Shown here in pieces: positions 23,293 through 31,728 of a DNA stretch of 64,000 nt. The stretch covers positions 58,958 through 122,957 of the forward strand of contig VEQP01000004.1 of the NCBI GenBank assembly GCA_018883185.1, given 5' to 3'. The position numbers and the translations under genes were made by a program. Origin of the DNA: Nevskiaceae bacterium (GTDB lineage Bacteria; Pseudomonadota; Gammaproteobacteria; Steroidobacterales; Steroidobacteraceae). Every line of letters starts with the position of its first letter. The first letter of the stretch is position 1. The notes below the pieces were generated by a model. It was not told where the DNA came from. It saw only the letters and a list, made by a program, of their open reading frames with translations, and ran no database searches.

Positions 23293-24657
23293 CTGCCTCG
23301 CAAAATCATTGAACAACGCCACGCCCATGAGCAGCAACAGCAACGCGATGCCGATCTGCTGACCGAGCGCCTGCAAGCGCTCGGAAAGCGGTGAACCGCG
23401 CGCCCACTCGATGAGCTGGTAGACGATCTGCCCGCCATCAAGAATCGGGATGGGCAGCAGATTGAGAAAACCGAGACTCAAGGAAATCACGACCAGAAAG
23501 CCGAGAAACTCATTGAGGCCCGACTGCGCCGAAGCCCCGGCGTACTCGGCGATCGAGATCGGTCCGGAGAGATTCTTGAGTGACACCTGCCCGAACAGCA
23601 TGCGAGCGAACATCTTCGCCTGCAGCAGCGTCATGTCGTAGGCGCGCTGCGTCGACTCGCCGAGTGCCTCGATGGGGCCGAAACTGCGCTGCGTGATTCG
23701 ATCAGCCGGCCAGGGCGGCGGCGGCGGCGTCTCGATGCGGATACGGCCGACCTCGCGACCCTCGAGCAGATCGGCGGCGCTGCGCACCGTGGTGCGAAGG
23801 CGGCTGCCACCACGCTCGTACTCGACGGCGATGTCGCGGTTGGGCCGCGCCGAGATCGCCTCGACCAATGCCGGAAAATCTTTGATCGTCTCGCCATCCA
23901 CGGCGAGGATGCGATCACCCACCTGCAAGCCCGCCAGATCCGCAGGGCCCTGCGCCGTGACCTTGCCGATCACGGGTGGAACGGGCGGAGTCCAAAAGCG
24001 CATGCCGATACCGCGCAGCAGCGCCGTGGGTTCAGTGAGCGCACGACGCACAGCGGGATCATCGACCCGCATCTCGAGCGTGCGCCGACCTGAGCCGCGA
24101 CGCTCGACCTCGATTTCGATGCGCCCATCGTCGCTCATCGCATCGATGAAGCCGAATAACACGTCGGAGTGATTAGTGACCGCGCGACCCTCGACGCGCA
24201 GGATCTCATCCTCGTTTTGCAAACCGGCCTGAGCTGCGATGGAGTCGGGCACCACCGGACCCACCACCGGCCGCAGCTGCGGTTCACCCGAGATCCACAA
24301 CATGCCCCACAGCACGAGGATAGCGAAACCGATGTTGAAAGCCGGCCCCGCGAGCAACACCAGGATGCGCTGCCACGGCGCCTTGCGCGTGAAGGAGCGA
24401 GACAAATCGGCCGGAGCCACTGGCCCCTCACGCTCATCGAGCAGCTTGACGTAACCACCGAGCGGTAGCGCCGCGAACACATACTCGGTGCGGTCGGGCC
24501 CGGCGACCTTCTTCCAGAGCGGCGTGCCGAAACCCACCGAGAACCGCAGTACCTTGAAATCGAGTTTGCGCGCGACCCAGTAATGGCCGTACTCGTGCAC
24601 CGTGACGAGCACGCTCACGGCGACGATGAAACCGAGCAAGGTCCACAGCAGCGTCAT
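23284..24657 (-). CDS. rseP: Site-2 intramembrane zinc metalloprotease RseP
   Basis: Cleaves membrane proteins, classically RseA, to release sigma-E in the envelope stress response. The 457 residues carry the zinc motif HEYGH (VTVHEYGHYWVARK) in the first membrane helix. Two PDZ domains follow (one with GLQNEDEILRVEGRAV, the other with LAGLQVGDRILAVDGETI), and the C-terminal LLPIPILDGGQIVYQLIEW supplies the metal-binding Asp. The ATG overlaps the dxr stop and its own stop overlaps bamA, so bamA translation is coupled to it. Confidence 0.97.
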   Translation of the reverse strand: MTLLWTLLGFIVAVSVLVTVHEYGHYWVARKLDFKVLRFSVGFGTPLWKKVAGPDRTEYVFAALPLGGYVKLLDEREGPVAPADLSRSFTRKAPWQRILVLLAGPAFNIGFAILVLWGMLWISGEPQLRPVVGPVVPDSIAAQAGLQNEDEILRVEGRAVTNHSDVLFGFIDAMSDDGRIEIEVERRGSGRRTLEMRVDDPAVRRALTEPTALLRGIGMRFWTPPVPPVIGKVTAQGPADLAGLQVGDRILAVDGETIKDFPALVEAISARPNRDIAVEYERGGSRLRTTVRSAADLLEGREVGRIRIETPPPPPWPADRITQRSFGPIEALGESTQRAYDMTLLQAKMFARMLFGQVSLKNLSGPISIAEYAGASAQSGLNEFLGFLVVISLSLGFLNLLPIPILDGGQIVYQLIEWARGSPLSERLQALGQQIGIALLLLLMGVALFNDFARQFG

Positions 24658-25865
24658 GATGCGCGCCGGCCACTCGCGCCGAAACGACCCGAGTCGATCA
24701 GATGCTGGGCGGCCACGCGCGCGCGGGCATCTGCCGCGAGCACGCTGTCGAGGTCGCTGGCCGAGCCGGCTGCCTGATTCATCACAGCCTCAATGACCGC
24801 CGGGATCCCGCTAAAGTTCAAACGCCCCTCCAGAAATGCCGCCACGGCCACCTCGTTGGCGGCATTGAGGATGGCGGGCGCAGCGCCCCCGGCCATCGAC
24901 GCCTGGCGCGCCAGCGCCAGACAGGGAAAACGACCTGTGTCCGGCGGCTCGAATTGCAGCAAACCGGCCCGGGCCAGATCGAGCGATTGTACACCGGACT
25001 CGAGCCGCTCCGGCCAACCGAGGGCGTAGGCAATCGGGGTGCGCATATCGGGCGAACTGAGCTGCGCCAGCATCGACCCGTCGACGTATTCCACGAGCGA
25101 GTGCACCAGACTCTGGCGGTGCACCACCACCTCGACCTGCGCCGTCTCGAGACCGAACAAAATGCGCGCCTCGATGAGCTCGAGGCCCTTGTTCATGAGG
25201 GTCGCCGAGTCGACCGAGATCTTGCGGCCCATCACCCATTTGGGGTGCTTGCAGGCCTGCTCGGGCGTCGCTGCGGCGATCTGCTCGGCCGTCCAGTCGA
25301 CGAACGGACCGCCCGAGGCGGTGAGCAAAATGCGCCTAACCCCTTTGGGGGCCTCACCGGTGCGTGCCCCGGCAGGCCAGCACTGGAAAATCGCGTTGTG
25401 TTCGCTGTCGATGGGCAGCAAGGTTGCCCCACCCGAGCGAGCGGCCTCGATGAGCATGGGCCCGGCCATGACGAGGGGTTCCTTGTTGGCGATCATCAAC
25501 CGCTTGCCCGCCCGTGCCGCCGCGAGCGAGGAAGCGAGCCCGGCAGCTCCGACGATGCCCGCCATCACATAGGGCGCTTCGGGCAGCGCGGCCAGCGTAT
25601 CGAGTGCGCCCTCACCCACCAGCACCCGCGTTGGCACACCCGCCGTGCGCAAGGCCTGCTCGAGGTGGCCCGCCGCCTCAGGCTCGACGAGCGCTGCATA
25701 GTCCGGCCGAAAGCGCTGGCACTGCGCGAAGAGTTTGGCGTGATCACGCCGCGCGCCGAGCGCCACCACGCGAAAGCGCTGCGGATGCCGAGCCAGTACA
25801 TCGAGCGTGTTCTCGCCGATGGTGCCGGTGGAGCCGAGCACGCAAACGCCGATCGGGTCGCTCAC
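24654..25865 (-). CDS. dxr: 1-deoxy-D-xylulose 5-phosphate reductoisomerase
   Basis: Second enzyme of the MEP pathway; it makes MEP from DXP with NADPH. The 403-residue protein begins with the dinucleotide-binding IGVCVLGSTGTIGENTLDVL, then LMIANKEPLVMAG, LLPIDSEHNAIFQC and HPKWVMGRKISVDSATLMNK with the metal and substrate ligands. The start is a GTG that overlaps the cdsA stop (GTGA). The 18 extra upstream codons lie inside cdsA and lack homology. Confidence 0.97.
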   Translation of the reverse strand: MSDPIGVCVLGSTGTIGENTLDVLARHPQRFRVVALGARRDHAKLFAQCQRFRPDYAALVEPEAAGHLEQALRTAGVPTRVLVGEGALDTLAALPEAPYVMAGIVGAAGLASSLAAARAGKRLMIANKEPLVMAGPMLIEAARSGGATLLPIDSEHNAIFQCWPAGARTGEAPKGVRRILLTASGGPFVDWTAEQIAAATPEQACKHPKWVMGRKISVDSATLMNKGLELIEARILFGLETAQVEVVVHRQSLVHSLVEYVDGSMLAQLSSPDMRTPIAYALGWPERLESGVQSLDLARAGLLQFEPPDTGRFPCLALARQASMAGGAAPAILNAANEVAVAAFLEGRLNFSGIPAVIEAVMNQAAGSASDLDSVLAADARARVAAQHLIDSGRFGASGRRAS

Positions 25866-26752
25866 GGCAGCCCCGCAGATCCGGCAAGCGTGGACCACCA
25901 CCCGACTACGGCCCGCCATCCGTCAGCCGCCACGTACCCGCCTTGCAGCAGACCGAGCAGCAAGAAGGGGACTCCGGCCGCGAGGCTGTCGAGCCGATCG
26001 AGCACGCCGCCGTGACCCGGCAACAGGCGCCCACTGTCCTTGAGCCCCGAGTGACGCTTCATGAGACTCTCGGTGAGATCGCCGACGATCGAGAAAGCCA
26101 CTGCGCCGAGTGCCAGCAGCACGGTGGGCCAGAGCGGCCAACCCAAACGCCCGGCGCCCCAGGCCGCGATCAGCCCGGCCACGAAGAGTCCGCCGAATAC
26201 GCCTTCCCAGGATTTGCCCGGAGACACCTGCGGCGCCAACTTGGTGCGCCCGAAGGCGTGGCCCGCGAAATAGGCGCCGACATCGGCGGCCATGATCACG
26301 AACAGCACGAACAGCAACTGCCACACTTGCAGCACCTCGGTGCCGCGCAATGCGCCGAGCGCAAGCCCGAGCGGCGCGAGCGTCAGCACGCCGGCCACCG
26401 CCGTAGTCCGTGGTCCCCCGCGGGAAGGGGCCAGCACGATCCAAAGAAATGCGGCCAGCCACCAGAGCGCAGCCAGCGCCATCACCAAAAACAAGGATCC
26501 CGCCTCTCTCGCCGACGCGACGAGCACCGCGAGCACCGCCAGCACAAGCGCGACATACGCGCCGCGACGCCCCGCGCTCAGGCGCTCCGGCTCGCCCAGA
26601 AATGCACTCCATTCCCAGGCCCCTGCGGCAATCGCCGCCACCACCACCACGAGCGTGGCGGCGGGCGGCAACAAAAACAGGACCAGCAGCACCACCCCGA
26701 GCAGCACCAGAGCCGTGGCAATGCGCTGCTGCAGGCCGACGGGCTTGGTCAT
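25862..26752 (-). CDS. cdsA: Phosphatidate cytidylyltransferase
   Basis: Integral membrane enzyme making CDP-diacylglycerol from CTP and phosphatidic acid, the branch point to all phospholipids. The 296 residues form about eight hydrophobic segments. The family signature is at the C-terminal end, with KRHSGLKDSGRLLPGHGGVLDR in two parts: SGLKDSGRLLPGHGG, then LDRLDSLAAG. Earlier are SPGKSWEGVFGG and GDLTESLMKR. It overlaps uppS and dxr by 4 bases on either side. Confidence 0.96.
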   Translation of the reverse strand: MTKPVGLQQRIATALVLLGVVLLVLFLLPPAATLVVVVAAIAAGAWEWSAFLGEPERLSAGRRGAYVALVLAVLAVLVASAREAGSLFLVMALAALWWLAAFLWIVLAPSRGGPRTTAVAGVLTLAPLGLALGALRGTEVLQVWQLLFVLFVIMAADVGAYFAGHAFGRTKLAPQVSPGKSWEGVFGGLFVAGLIAAWGAGRLGWPLWPTVLLALGAVAFSIVGDLTESLMKRHSGLKDSGRLLPGHGGVLDRLDSLAAGVPFLLLGLLQGGYVAADGWRAVVGWWSTLAGSAGLP

Positions 26753-27465
26753 CCGCGAACCTGTTTGCCGGTGAGCCCGAAGCGCCGCTCGCGCTGGGCA
26801 AAATCTTCAAGCGCCTCGCCGAGCTGCGCGATATCGAAATCAGGCCACAGCGTATCGGTGAAGAAGAGCTCGGCGTAGGCAATGTTCCAGAGCAGAAAGT
26901 TGCTGATGCGATGATCGCCGCCCGTACGGATGAACAGGTCCGGATCCGGCAAGTCAGCAAGCTGCAGCTCGCTCGCAAAGCGCTCCTCGTCGATCTCCGC
27001 CGGGCGCAGCGCGCCACTCGCGGCCTGTTCGGCGAGCCGCCGTGCAGCCTCGAGCACATCCCAGCGGCCGCCGTAACTTACGGCGACCTGCACTCTGAGG
27101 CCCGCGTTGCCCGCAGTCAGGGCTTCAGCCTCGGCGATGCGTTGCTGCAGACGTACCGACAGACGCTGTCGGTTGCCGATCACTCGCAGGCGCACCTGGT
27201 TGGCGTGCAACTCCTCGACTTCGCGATCGAGAGCGTCCATGAAGATCGCCATCAACGTCGACACCTCGGTCTCCGGGCGTCGCCAGTTCTCGCTCGAGAA
27301 CGCGAACAGCGTGAGCGCACCGATGCCGAGGCGCGCGCATTCGCGGATCGTCACGCGCACCGGCTCGATGCCGGCGCGGTGACCAAAAGTGCGCGGCTCG
27401 CCACGGGCCTCGGCCCAGCGGCCGTTGCCATCCATGACGATCGCGATATGTTCGGGCAGTGCCAC
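26749..27465 (-). CDS. uppS: Undecaprenyl diphosphate synthase
   Basis: cis-Prenyltransferase that makes the C55 carrier lipid for peptidoglycan and O-antigen. Homology begins at PEHIAIVMDGNGRWAE (catalytic Asp), then GHRAGIEPVR, LTLFAFSSENWRRP, QVAVSYGGRWDVLEA and LFIRTGGDHRISNFLLW. The frame is open upstream into frr, but the best start is the GTG giving MALPEHIAI: an AAGG lies about 10 bases before it and the product has the expected size (238 residues). It is 22 bases from frr and overlaps cdsA by 4. Confidence 0.94.
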   Translation of the reverse strand: MALPEHIAIVMDGNGRWAEARGEPRTFGHRAGIEPVRVTIRECARLGIGALTLFAFSSENWRRPETEVSTLMAIFMDALDREVEELHANQVRLRVIGNRQRLSVRLQQRIAEAEALTAGNAGLRVQVAVSYGGRWDVLEAARRLAEQAASGALRPAEIDEERFASELQLADLPDPDLFIRTGGDHRISNFLLWNIAYAELFFTDTLWPDFDIAQLGEALEDFAQRERRFGLTGKQVRG

Positions 27466-27487
27466 CTCGAGTGCGACCTTCGGGGGC

Positions 27488-28045
27488 TCAGACCTGCATG
27501 ATCTCTTTTTCTTTGACCGCCAAGGCCTGCTCGATATCGGCCACATGCTTGTCGGTGAGTTTCTGGATTTCTTCCTGCGCCTTCTTTTCCTCATCTTGGC
27601 TGATGAGTTTTTCTTTCTGCGCTTCCTTCACATCCTGCAGCACGTCACGGCGCACGTTGCGCACGGCGACTCGAGCGTTTTCCGCATCGCCACGTACCAC
27701 CTTGGTGACATCGCGACGGCGCTCCTCGGTGAGCGGCGGCAGCGGCACGCGGATCACGGTGCCCGCGGTATTGGGCGTGAGTCCCAAGTCCGATTTGTAG
27801 ATGGCCTTCTCGACCGCCTGCACCGCCGCCTTGTCCCAGGGCGTGATGACGAGCGTACGCGCATCCTCGACGCTGACGTTGGCGAGCTGCTGCAGCGGCG
27901 TTTCGGTGCCGTAATAGTCGACCCGCAGGTTCTCGACGAGGCTCGGGTGGGCTCGCCCGGTGCGCAGCTTTTTGAGATCGGCCTGGAACTGCTGCACGCA
28001 CTTGGCCATGCGCGCGGTGGCGTCTTTCTTGAAATCTTCGATCAT
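27488..28045 (-). CDS. frr: Ribosome recycling factor
   Basis: With EF-G it splits post-termination ribosomes. The 185-residue protein has the family start [17 protein letters not shown], the [17 protein letters not shown] block with the conserved Arg, and [35 protein letters not shown] and the end [20 protein letters not shown] are also typical. It stands 26 bases after pyrH and 22 before uppS in the usual order. Confidence 0.98.
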   Translation of the reverse strand: MIEDFKKDATARMAKCVQQFQADLKKLRTGRAHPSLVENLRVDYYGTETPLQQLANVSVEDARTLVITPWDKAAVQAVEKAIYKSDLGLTPNTAGTVIRVPLPPLTEERRRDVTKVVRGDAENARVAVRNVRRDVLQDVKEAQKEKLISQDEEKKAQEEIQKLTDKHVADIEQALAVKEKEIMQV

Positions 28046-28071
28046 GGTCGGATCCTGTGCGAACTCTGAAG

Positions 28072-28800
28072 TTACTGGTTATATACGACCGTGCCGATGT
28101 CTTCACCTCGGGCGATGCGCAGCAGATCGCCGGCATTGCCGAGATTGAACACCTGCAGCGGCAGTCCGTTGTCGCGGCACATGACAATCGCCGTGGCATC
28201 CATCACCGCGAGGCGCTCATCGAGCACCCGATCGAAAGTCAGGCGCGCATACCGTACCGCATTCGGATCCTTCATCGGATCGGCCGAGTAGATGCCATTG
28301 ACCTTGGTCGCCTTGACGAGCAGCTCCGCACCGATCTCGATGGCCCGCAGCGAGGCGGCCGTATCGGTGGTGAAGAACGGATTGCCGGTACCCGCGGCAA
28401 ACAGCACCACCCGCCCCTTCTCGAGGTGACGGATGGCCCGACGGCGGATGTAGTCCTCGCAAACCTGGTTGATGCGGATCGCCGACATCACCCGCGCATA
28501 GGTGCCGATCGACTCGAGCGCATCCTGCATGGCAAGGCAGTTCATGACGGTGGCGAGCATGCCCATGTGATCGCCCGTGACCCGATCCATCCCTGAGCGC
28601 GCGAGGCCCTCACCGCGGAAAATGTTGCCACCACCGATAACCACGGCCACCTGTACGCCCAAACCGAGCAACTCTTGGATCTCGAGCGCAATGCGTTTGA
28701 GGATCTTCGGGTCGATACCGTAGTCGGACGAGCCCATGAGGGCCTCGCCGGAGAGCTTGACGAGCATGCGCTTGTAGCGCAGGCCTGTTTGAAGTGTCAT
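28072..28800 (-). CDS. pyrH: UMP kinase
   Basis: Phosphorylates UMP to UDP; bacterial hexameric type. The 242-residue protein carries [53 protein letters not shown] and [19 protein letters not shown]. The frame opens with GTG then ATG; I chose the ATG because GGAG lies 7 bases before it. The tsf terminator sits immediately upstream, so expression depends on readthrough or a weak promoter I cannot see. Confidence 0.97.
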   Translation of the reverse strand: MTLQTGLRYKRMLVKLSGEALMGSSDYGIDPKILKRIALEIQELLGLGVQVAVVIGGGNIFRGEGLARSGMDRVTGDHMGMLATVMNCLAMQDALESIGTYARVMSAIRINQVCEDYIRRRAIRHLEKGRVVLFAAGTGNPFFTTDTAASLRAIEIGAELLVKATKVNGIYSADPMKDPNAVRYARLTFDRVLDERLAVMDATAIVMCRDNGLPLQVFNLGNAGDLLRIARGEDIGTVVYNQ

Positions 28801-28820
28801 CACCAGACTCCTCTTGAAGA

Positions 28821-28842
28821 AAACCCCGCCGAGGCGGGGTTT
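28821..28842 (-). terminator. Intrinsic terminator after tsf
   Basis: AAACCCCGCC and its exact complement GGCGGGGTTT are separated by 2 bases, and on the minus strand the stem is followed by TCTT, giving a T-rich tail. It lies 21 bases past the tsf stop and just before the pyrH ribosome-binding site, so it would end or attenuate rpsB-tsf transcription. Confidence 0.85.
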
Positions 28843-28863
28843 CTGTTTGGCGTTCGGTGCAGT

Positions 28864-29763
28864 TTACTTGCCTGCGGCTGCGCCGCTACTGGCTTTCACC
28901 TGGGCCATGACCTCGCCCACGAAATCGTCCTGCTTCTTTTCGATGCCGGCGCCGACTTCGAACCGACGGAAGGCTTTGACCTCGGCCTTGGCGGCCTTGA
29001 GCAGTTTCTCCACCGTCTGATCCGGGTCGCGCACGAACGGCTGACCGAGCAGCGTCTTTTCGTTGAGCGTCTTGCGGATGCGGCCCTCGACCATCTTGGC
29101 GACGATCTCGGCAGGCTTGCCCTCGGCGAGCGCCTTCTCGGTTTCGATCTCGCGCTCTTTGGCGAGCATCTCGGCAGGCACATCGGCCACCGACAGATAC
29201 TCCGGGTTCACAGCCGCCACATGCATGGCGATGTCGTGCGCGAGCGTGGCATCGCCACCCTCGAGCGACACCAGCGCGCCAATGCGCGTGCCGTGCCGGT
29301 AGGCACCGAGCACGCCCGTGGCCGCAAGCGTTGCGTGCCGACGCACGCTGATGTTTTCACCGATCTTGGCGACGAGCGCCCGACGACGCTCATCGACCGC
29401 CTCACCCGAGGGCAGCGCCAGCGCATTGAGTGCCTCGAGCGATGCCGGGTTCGCGGCCAGGGCCACCTTGGCGACATCGGTGGAGAAGGCCTGGAAATCG
29501 GCCTCGCGCGCGACGAAGTCCGTCTCGCAGTTCACTTCGACCATCGCCGCCGACTTGCCATCGGCTGACTTCTCGAGAGCAATGACGCCCTCGGCCGCCA
29601 CGCGGGAGGCTTTCTTGTCGGCCTTGGCGAGACCCTGCTTGCGCATGAGCTCGGCCGCAGCGTCGAGATCGCCCTGCGTTTCGACGAGCGCTTTCTTGCA
29701 CTCCATCATGCCGGCGCCGGTGCGCTCGCGCAGTTGTTTGACTGCTTCAGCAGTGATGCTCAT
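28864..29763 (-). CDS. tsf: Elongation factor Ts
   Basis: Nucleotide exchange factor for EF-Tu. The 299 residues start [20 protein letters not shown] (UBA-like domain), then the EF-Ts core with [18 protein letters not shown] and [19 protein letters not shown]. The C-terminal part has [17 protein letters not shown] and [17 protein letters not shown]. Its ATG is 3 bases past the rpsB stop, the standard rpsB-tsf pair, and a terminator follows. Confidence 0.98.
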   Translation of the reverse strand: MSITAEAVKQLRERTGAGMMECKKALVETQGDLDAAAELMRKQGLAKADKKASRVAAEGVIALEKSADGKSAAMVEVNCETDFVAREADFQAFSTDVAKVALAANPASLEALNALALPSGEAVDERRRALVAKIGENISVRRHATLAATGVLGAYRHGTRIGALVSLEGGDATLAHDIAMHVAAVNPEYLSVADVPAEMLAKEREIETEKALAEGKPAEIVAKMVEGRIRKTLNEKTLLGQPFVRDPDQTVEKLLKAAKAEVKAFRRFEVGAGIEKKQDDFVGEVMAQVKASSGAAAGK

Positions 29764-29766
29764 GGC

Positions 29767-30765
29767 TCAACCCCTGCGACGCGGCGCGCCCGTGGGGCCG
29801 GCCTTGCGACGCGGCGCCGAAGCGCTTGCGGTCGGGGCCACTTCACCATCAGCAGCGGCCTCAGGCACGTCGGCCTCAACCTCTTCGGGCCCAGCGGCCG
29901 GAGCCACCGAGGCTGCCATCGGCCGACGACGACCCTGATTCGGGGGCGCAGCGCCACGGCGCGGCGGACGACCCGCCGGTGCTTCGCGACGCGGCTTGGC
30001 GCCACGCGAACCCTTCGGCTTCGGATTGCCGTTCTCGTCGAGCTCGACGAACTCATCTTCGCCCGACACCGCGAGCGCCGGGGCCGCAGCGCGACCCTCG
30101 ATCACGGCATCAGCGATACCGCCTGCGTAGAGCGCGATGGCGCGCATGGCGTCATCGTTGCCGGGCACGAGGTAATCGACGCCATCGGGCGTGCAGTTGG
30201 TGTCGACGATGGCGACGACCGGGATACCGAGCTTGTTGGCTTCGTGGATCGCGATCTTCTCGTGGCCGACGTCGACCACAAAGATGACATCCGGGAGCGA
30301 CTCCATGTCTTTGATGCCGCCCAAGCTGCGCTCGAGCTTTTCCATTTCGCGGCGCAGCATCGTGCCTTCTTTCTTGCCGCGCTTGTCGAGCGAGCCATTG
30401 GCCTTCATCTCGACGAGATCGGCGAGGCGCTTGATCGACTGGCGAACGGTCTTGAAGTTGGTGAGCATGCCACCGAGCCAACGCTGGTTGACGAACGGCA
30501 TGCCGGCACGCACGGCTTCTTTCTGAATGGGCTCGCGGGCCGAACGCTTCGTGCCGACGAACAGCACGGTGCCGCCGTCAGCGGCGACCTTCTGCACGAA
30601 ACCGGCGGCTTCGGCGAAGAGCGGCTGCGTCTTCTCGAGGTTGATGATGTGAATCTTGTTGCGCTCACCGAAGATGTACTCGGACATTTTCGGGTTCCAG
30701 AAGCGGGTTTGGTGTCCGAAGTGGACACCCGCTTCCAGCATCTGTCGCATGGACACGCTGGGCAT
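29767..30765 (-). CDS. rpsB: 30S ribosomal protein S2 with a long C-terminal extension
   Basis: S2 binds at the back of the small subunit and recruits S1. The core (about residues 1-230) is normal: [53 protein letters not shown] and [20 protein letters not shown]. About 100 further residues follow, an Ala/Pro/Arg/Gly-rich tail ([19 protein letters not shown] and similar) and an acidic segment ([11 protein letters not shown]). E. coli S2 has 241 residues, this one 332. The start is the ATG after GGAGA; the frame upstream is the leader. A promoter and a structured leader precede it. Confidence 0.95.
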   Translation of the reverse strand: MPSVSMRQMLEAGVHFGHQTRFWNPKMSEYIFGERNKIHIINLEKTQPLFAEAAGFVQKVAADGGTVLFVGTKRSAREPIQKEAVRAGMPFVNQRWLGGMLTNFKTVRQSIKRLADLVEMKANGSLDKRGKKEGTMLRREMEKLERSLGGIKDMESLPDVIFVVDVGHEKIAIHEANKLGIPVVAIVDTNCTPDGVDYLVPGNDDAMRAIALYAGGIADAVIEGRAAAPALAVSGEDEFVELDENGNPKPKGSRGAKPRREAPAGRPPRRGAAPPNQGRRRPMAASVAPAAGPEEVEADVPEAAADGEVAPTASASAPRRKAGPTGAPRRRG

Positions 30766-30900
30766 CGATCTCTCCTTGTCGGGTTGGGCCTCCGCACATC
30801 CTCGGCTGCCATCCCCTGCACTCCTCGCGAAGCGCCCGGGACACCCAGCAACCGATGCAACGATGTGCGTGTGGGTTGGTTTACGTTGCCAAAAAAGGCC
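30766..30900 (-). promoter_or_regulatory. Probable structured rpsB leader (S2 autoregulatory type)
   Basis: The transcript from the promoter at 30905-30933 would have a leader of about 130 bases. On the minus strand CGCACATC (30862-30869) and GATGTGCG (30793-30800) are perfect complements 61 bases apart and could close a large stem ending about 30 bases before the ATG. Proteobacterial rpsB leaders are known to bind S2 and repress translation. Folding as such an element is inference. Confidence 0.5.
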
Positions 30901-30904
30901 GCGC

Positions 30905-30933
30905 TTTATACCATGCACCTCCCGTAAAAACAA
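30905..30933 (-). promoter_or_regulatory. Sigma-70 promoter for rpsB-tsf
   Basis: On the minus strand TTGTTT and TATAAA are exactly 17 bases apart. The bases right after the -10 are GCGCGGCC, a G+C-rich discriminator of the kind found at stringently controlled ribosomal promoters. Transcription would start near 30898. Confidence 0.75.
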
Positions 30934-30935
30934 CG

Positions 30936-30965
30936 CTTTACGGCCCCCTGAACTTTACGGCCCCC
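30936..30965. repeat. 13-base direct repeat between rpsB and map
   Basis: CTTTACGGCCCCC occurs at 30936-30948 and 30953-30965, a period of 17 bases. It lies immediately upstream of the rpsB -35 and just before the map ATG. Its role is unknown; an activator site or a simple duplication are both possible. Confidence 0.7.
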
Positions 30966-30969
30966 GCCG

Positions 30970-31728
30970 ATGCCCGTCACCGTTAAAAACACCGCCGAAC
31001 AGCAGAAGATGCGTGAAGCCGGCCGCCTCGCTGCGGAGGTGCTCGACATGATCGGCGAGCACGTCAAGCCCGGGGTCACCACCGACGAGCTCGATGCCCT
31101 CTGCCACGACCACATCACCCGGGTGCAGAAGGCGATCCCCGCGAACCTCAATTACCGCGGGTTTCCGAAGACCATTTGCACCTCGGTCAATCACGTCGTC
31201 TGCCACGGCATCCCGGGCGACAAGCGCCTGAAAGACGGCGACATCATCAACATCGACGTCACCGTGATCCGCGACGGTTTTCACGGCGACACCAGCCGCA
31301 TGTATTACGTCGGCAAGGCGCCCGTGCAGGCGCAGCGACTCGCCGACACCTGCTTCGAGGGCATGTGGCGCGGTATTCGCACCGTGGCCCCGGGCGCGCA
31401 TCTCGGCGACATCGGCCATGCGATCCAAACCTACGTCGAAGCGCAGGGGTTCTCGGTGGTGCGCGAGTACTGCGGCCACGGCATCGGCCGCATCTACCAC
31501 GAAGATCCGCAGATCCTGCACTACGGCGAACCGGGCACCGGCCTGCAACTGCGCGAGGGCATGACCTTCACCATCGAGCCGATGATCAACGCCGGCAAGC
31601 GACACGTGAAATTACTGCCGGATGGCTGGACGGTCGTCACCAAAGATCACTCGCTCTCGGCGCAGTGGGAACACACCGTGCTTGTCACCGACTCCGGCTA
31701 CGAAGTGCTCACACTCGGAGCCCAGTGA
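30970..31728 (+). CDS. map: Type I methionine aminopeptidase
   Basis: Removes the initiator Met from nascent proteins. The 252-residue pita-bread enzyme has all five metal ligands in recognisable blocks: NIDVTVIRDGFHGDTSRMYY (two Asp), EYCGHGIGRIYHEDPQ (His), GMTFTIEPMIN (Glu) and SAQWEHTVLVT (Glu). No ribosome-binding site is visible in the 60 bases before the ATG. It is divergent from rpsB, as in E. coli, and its TGA overlaps the glnD ATG by one base. Confidence 0.97.
   Translation: MPVTVKNTAEQQKMREAGRLAAEVLDMIGEHVKPGVTTDELDALCHDHITRVQKAIPANLNYRGFPKTICTSVNHVVCHGIPGDKRLKDGDIINIDVTVIRDGFHGDTSRMYYVGKAPVQAQRLADTCFEGMWRGIRTVAPGAHLGDIGHAIQTYVEAQGFSVVREYCGHGIGRIYHEDPQILHYGEPGTGLQLREGMTFTIEPMINAGKRHVKLLPDGWTVVTKDHSLSAQWEHTVLVTDSGYEVLTLGAQ

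Noticed and set aside
21092..23362. A 756-residue open frame antisense to bamA.
   Set aside because: It lies exactly opposite a fully supported Omp85 gene; the sequence is rich in His, Arg and Ala without any domain, as expected of GC-rich shadow frames.
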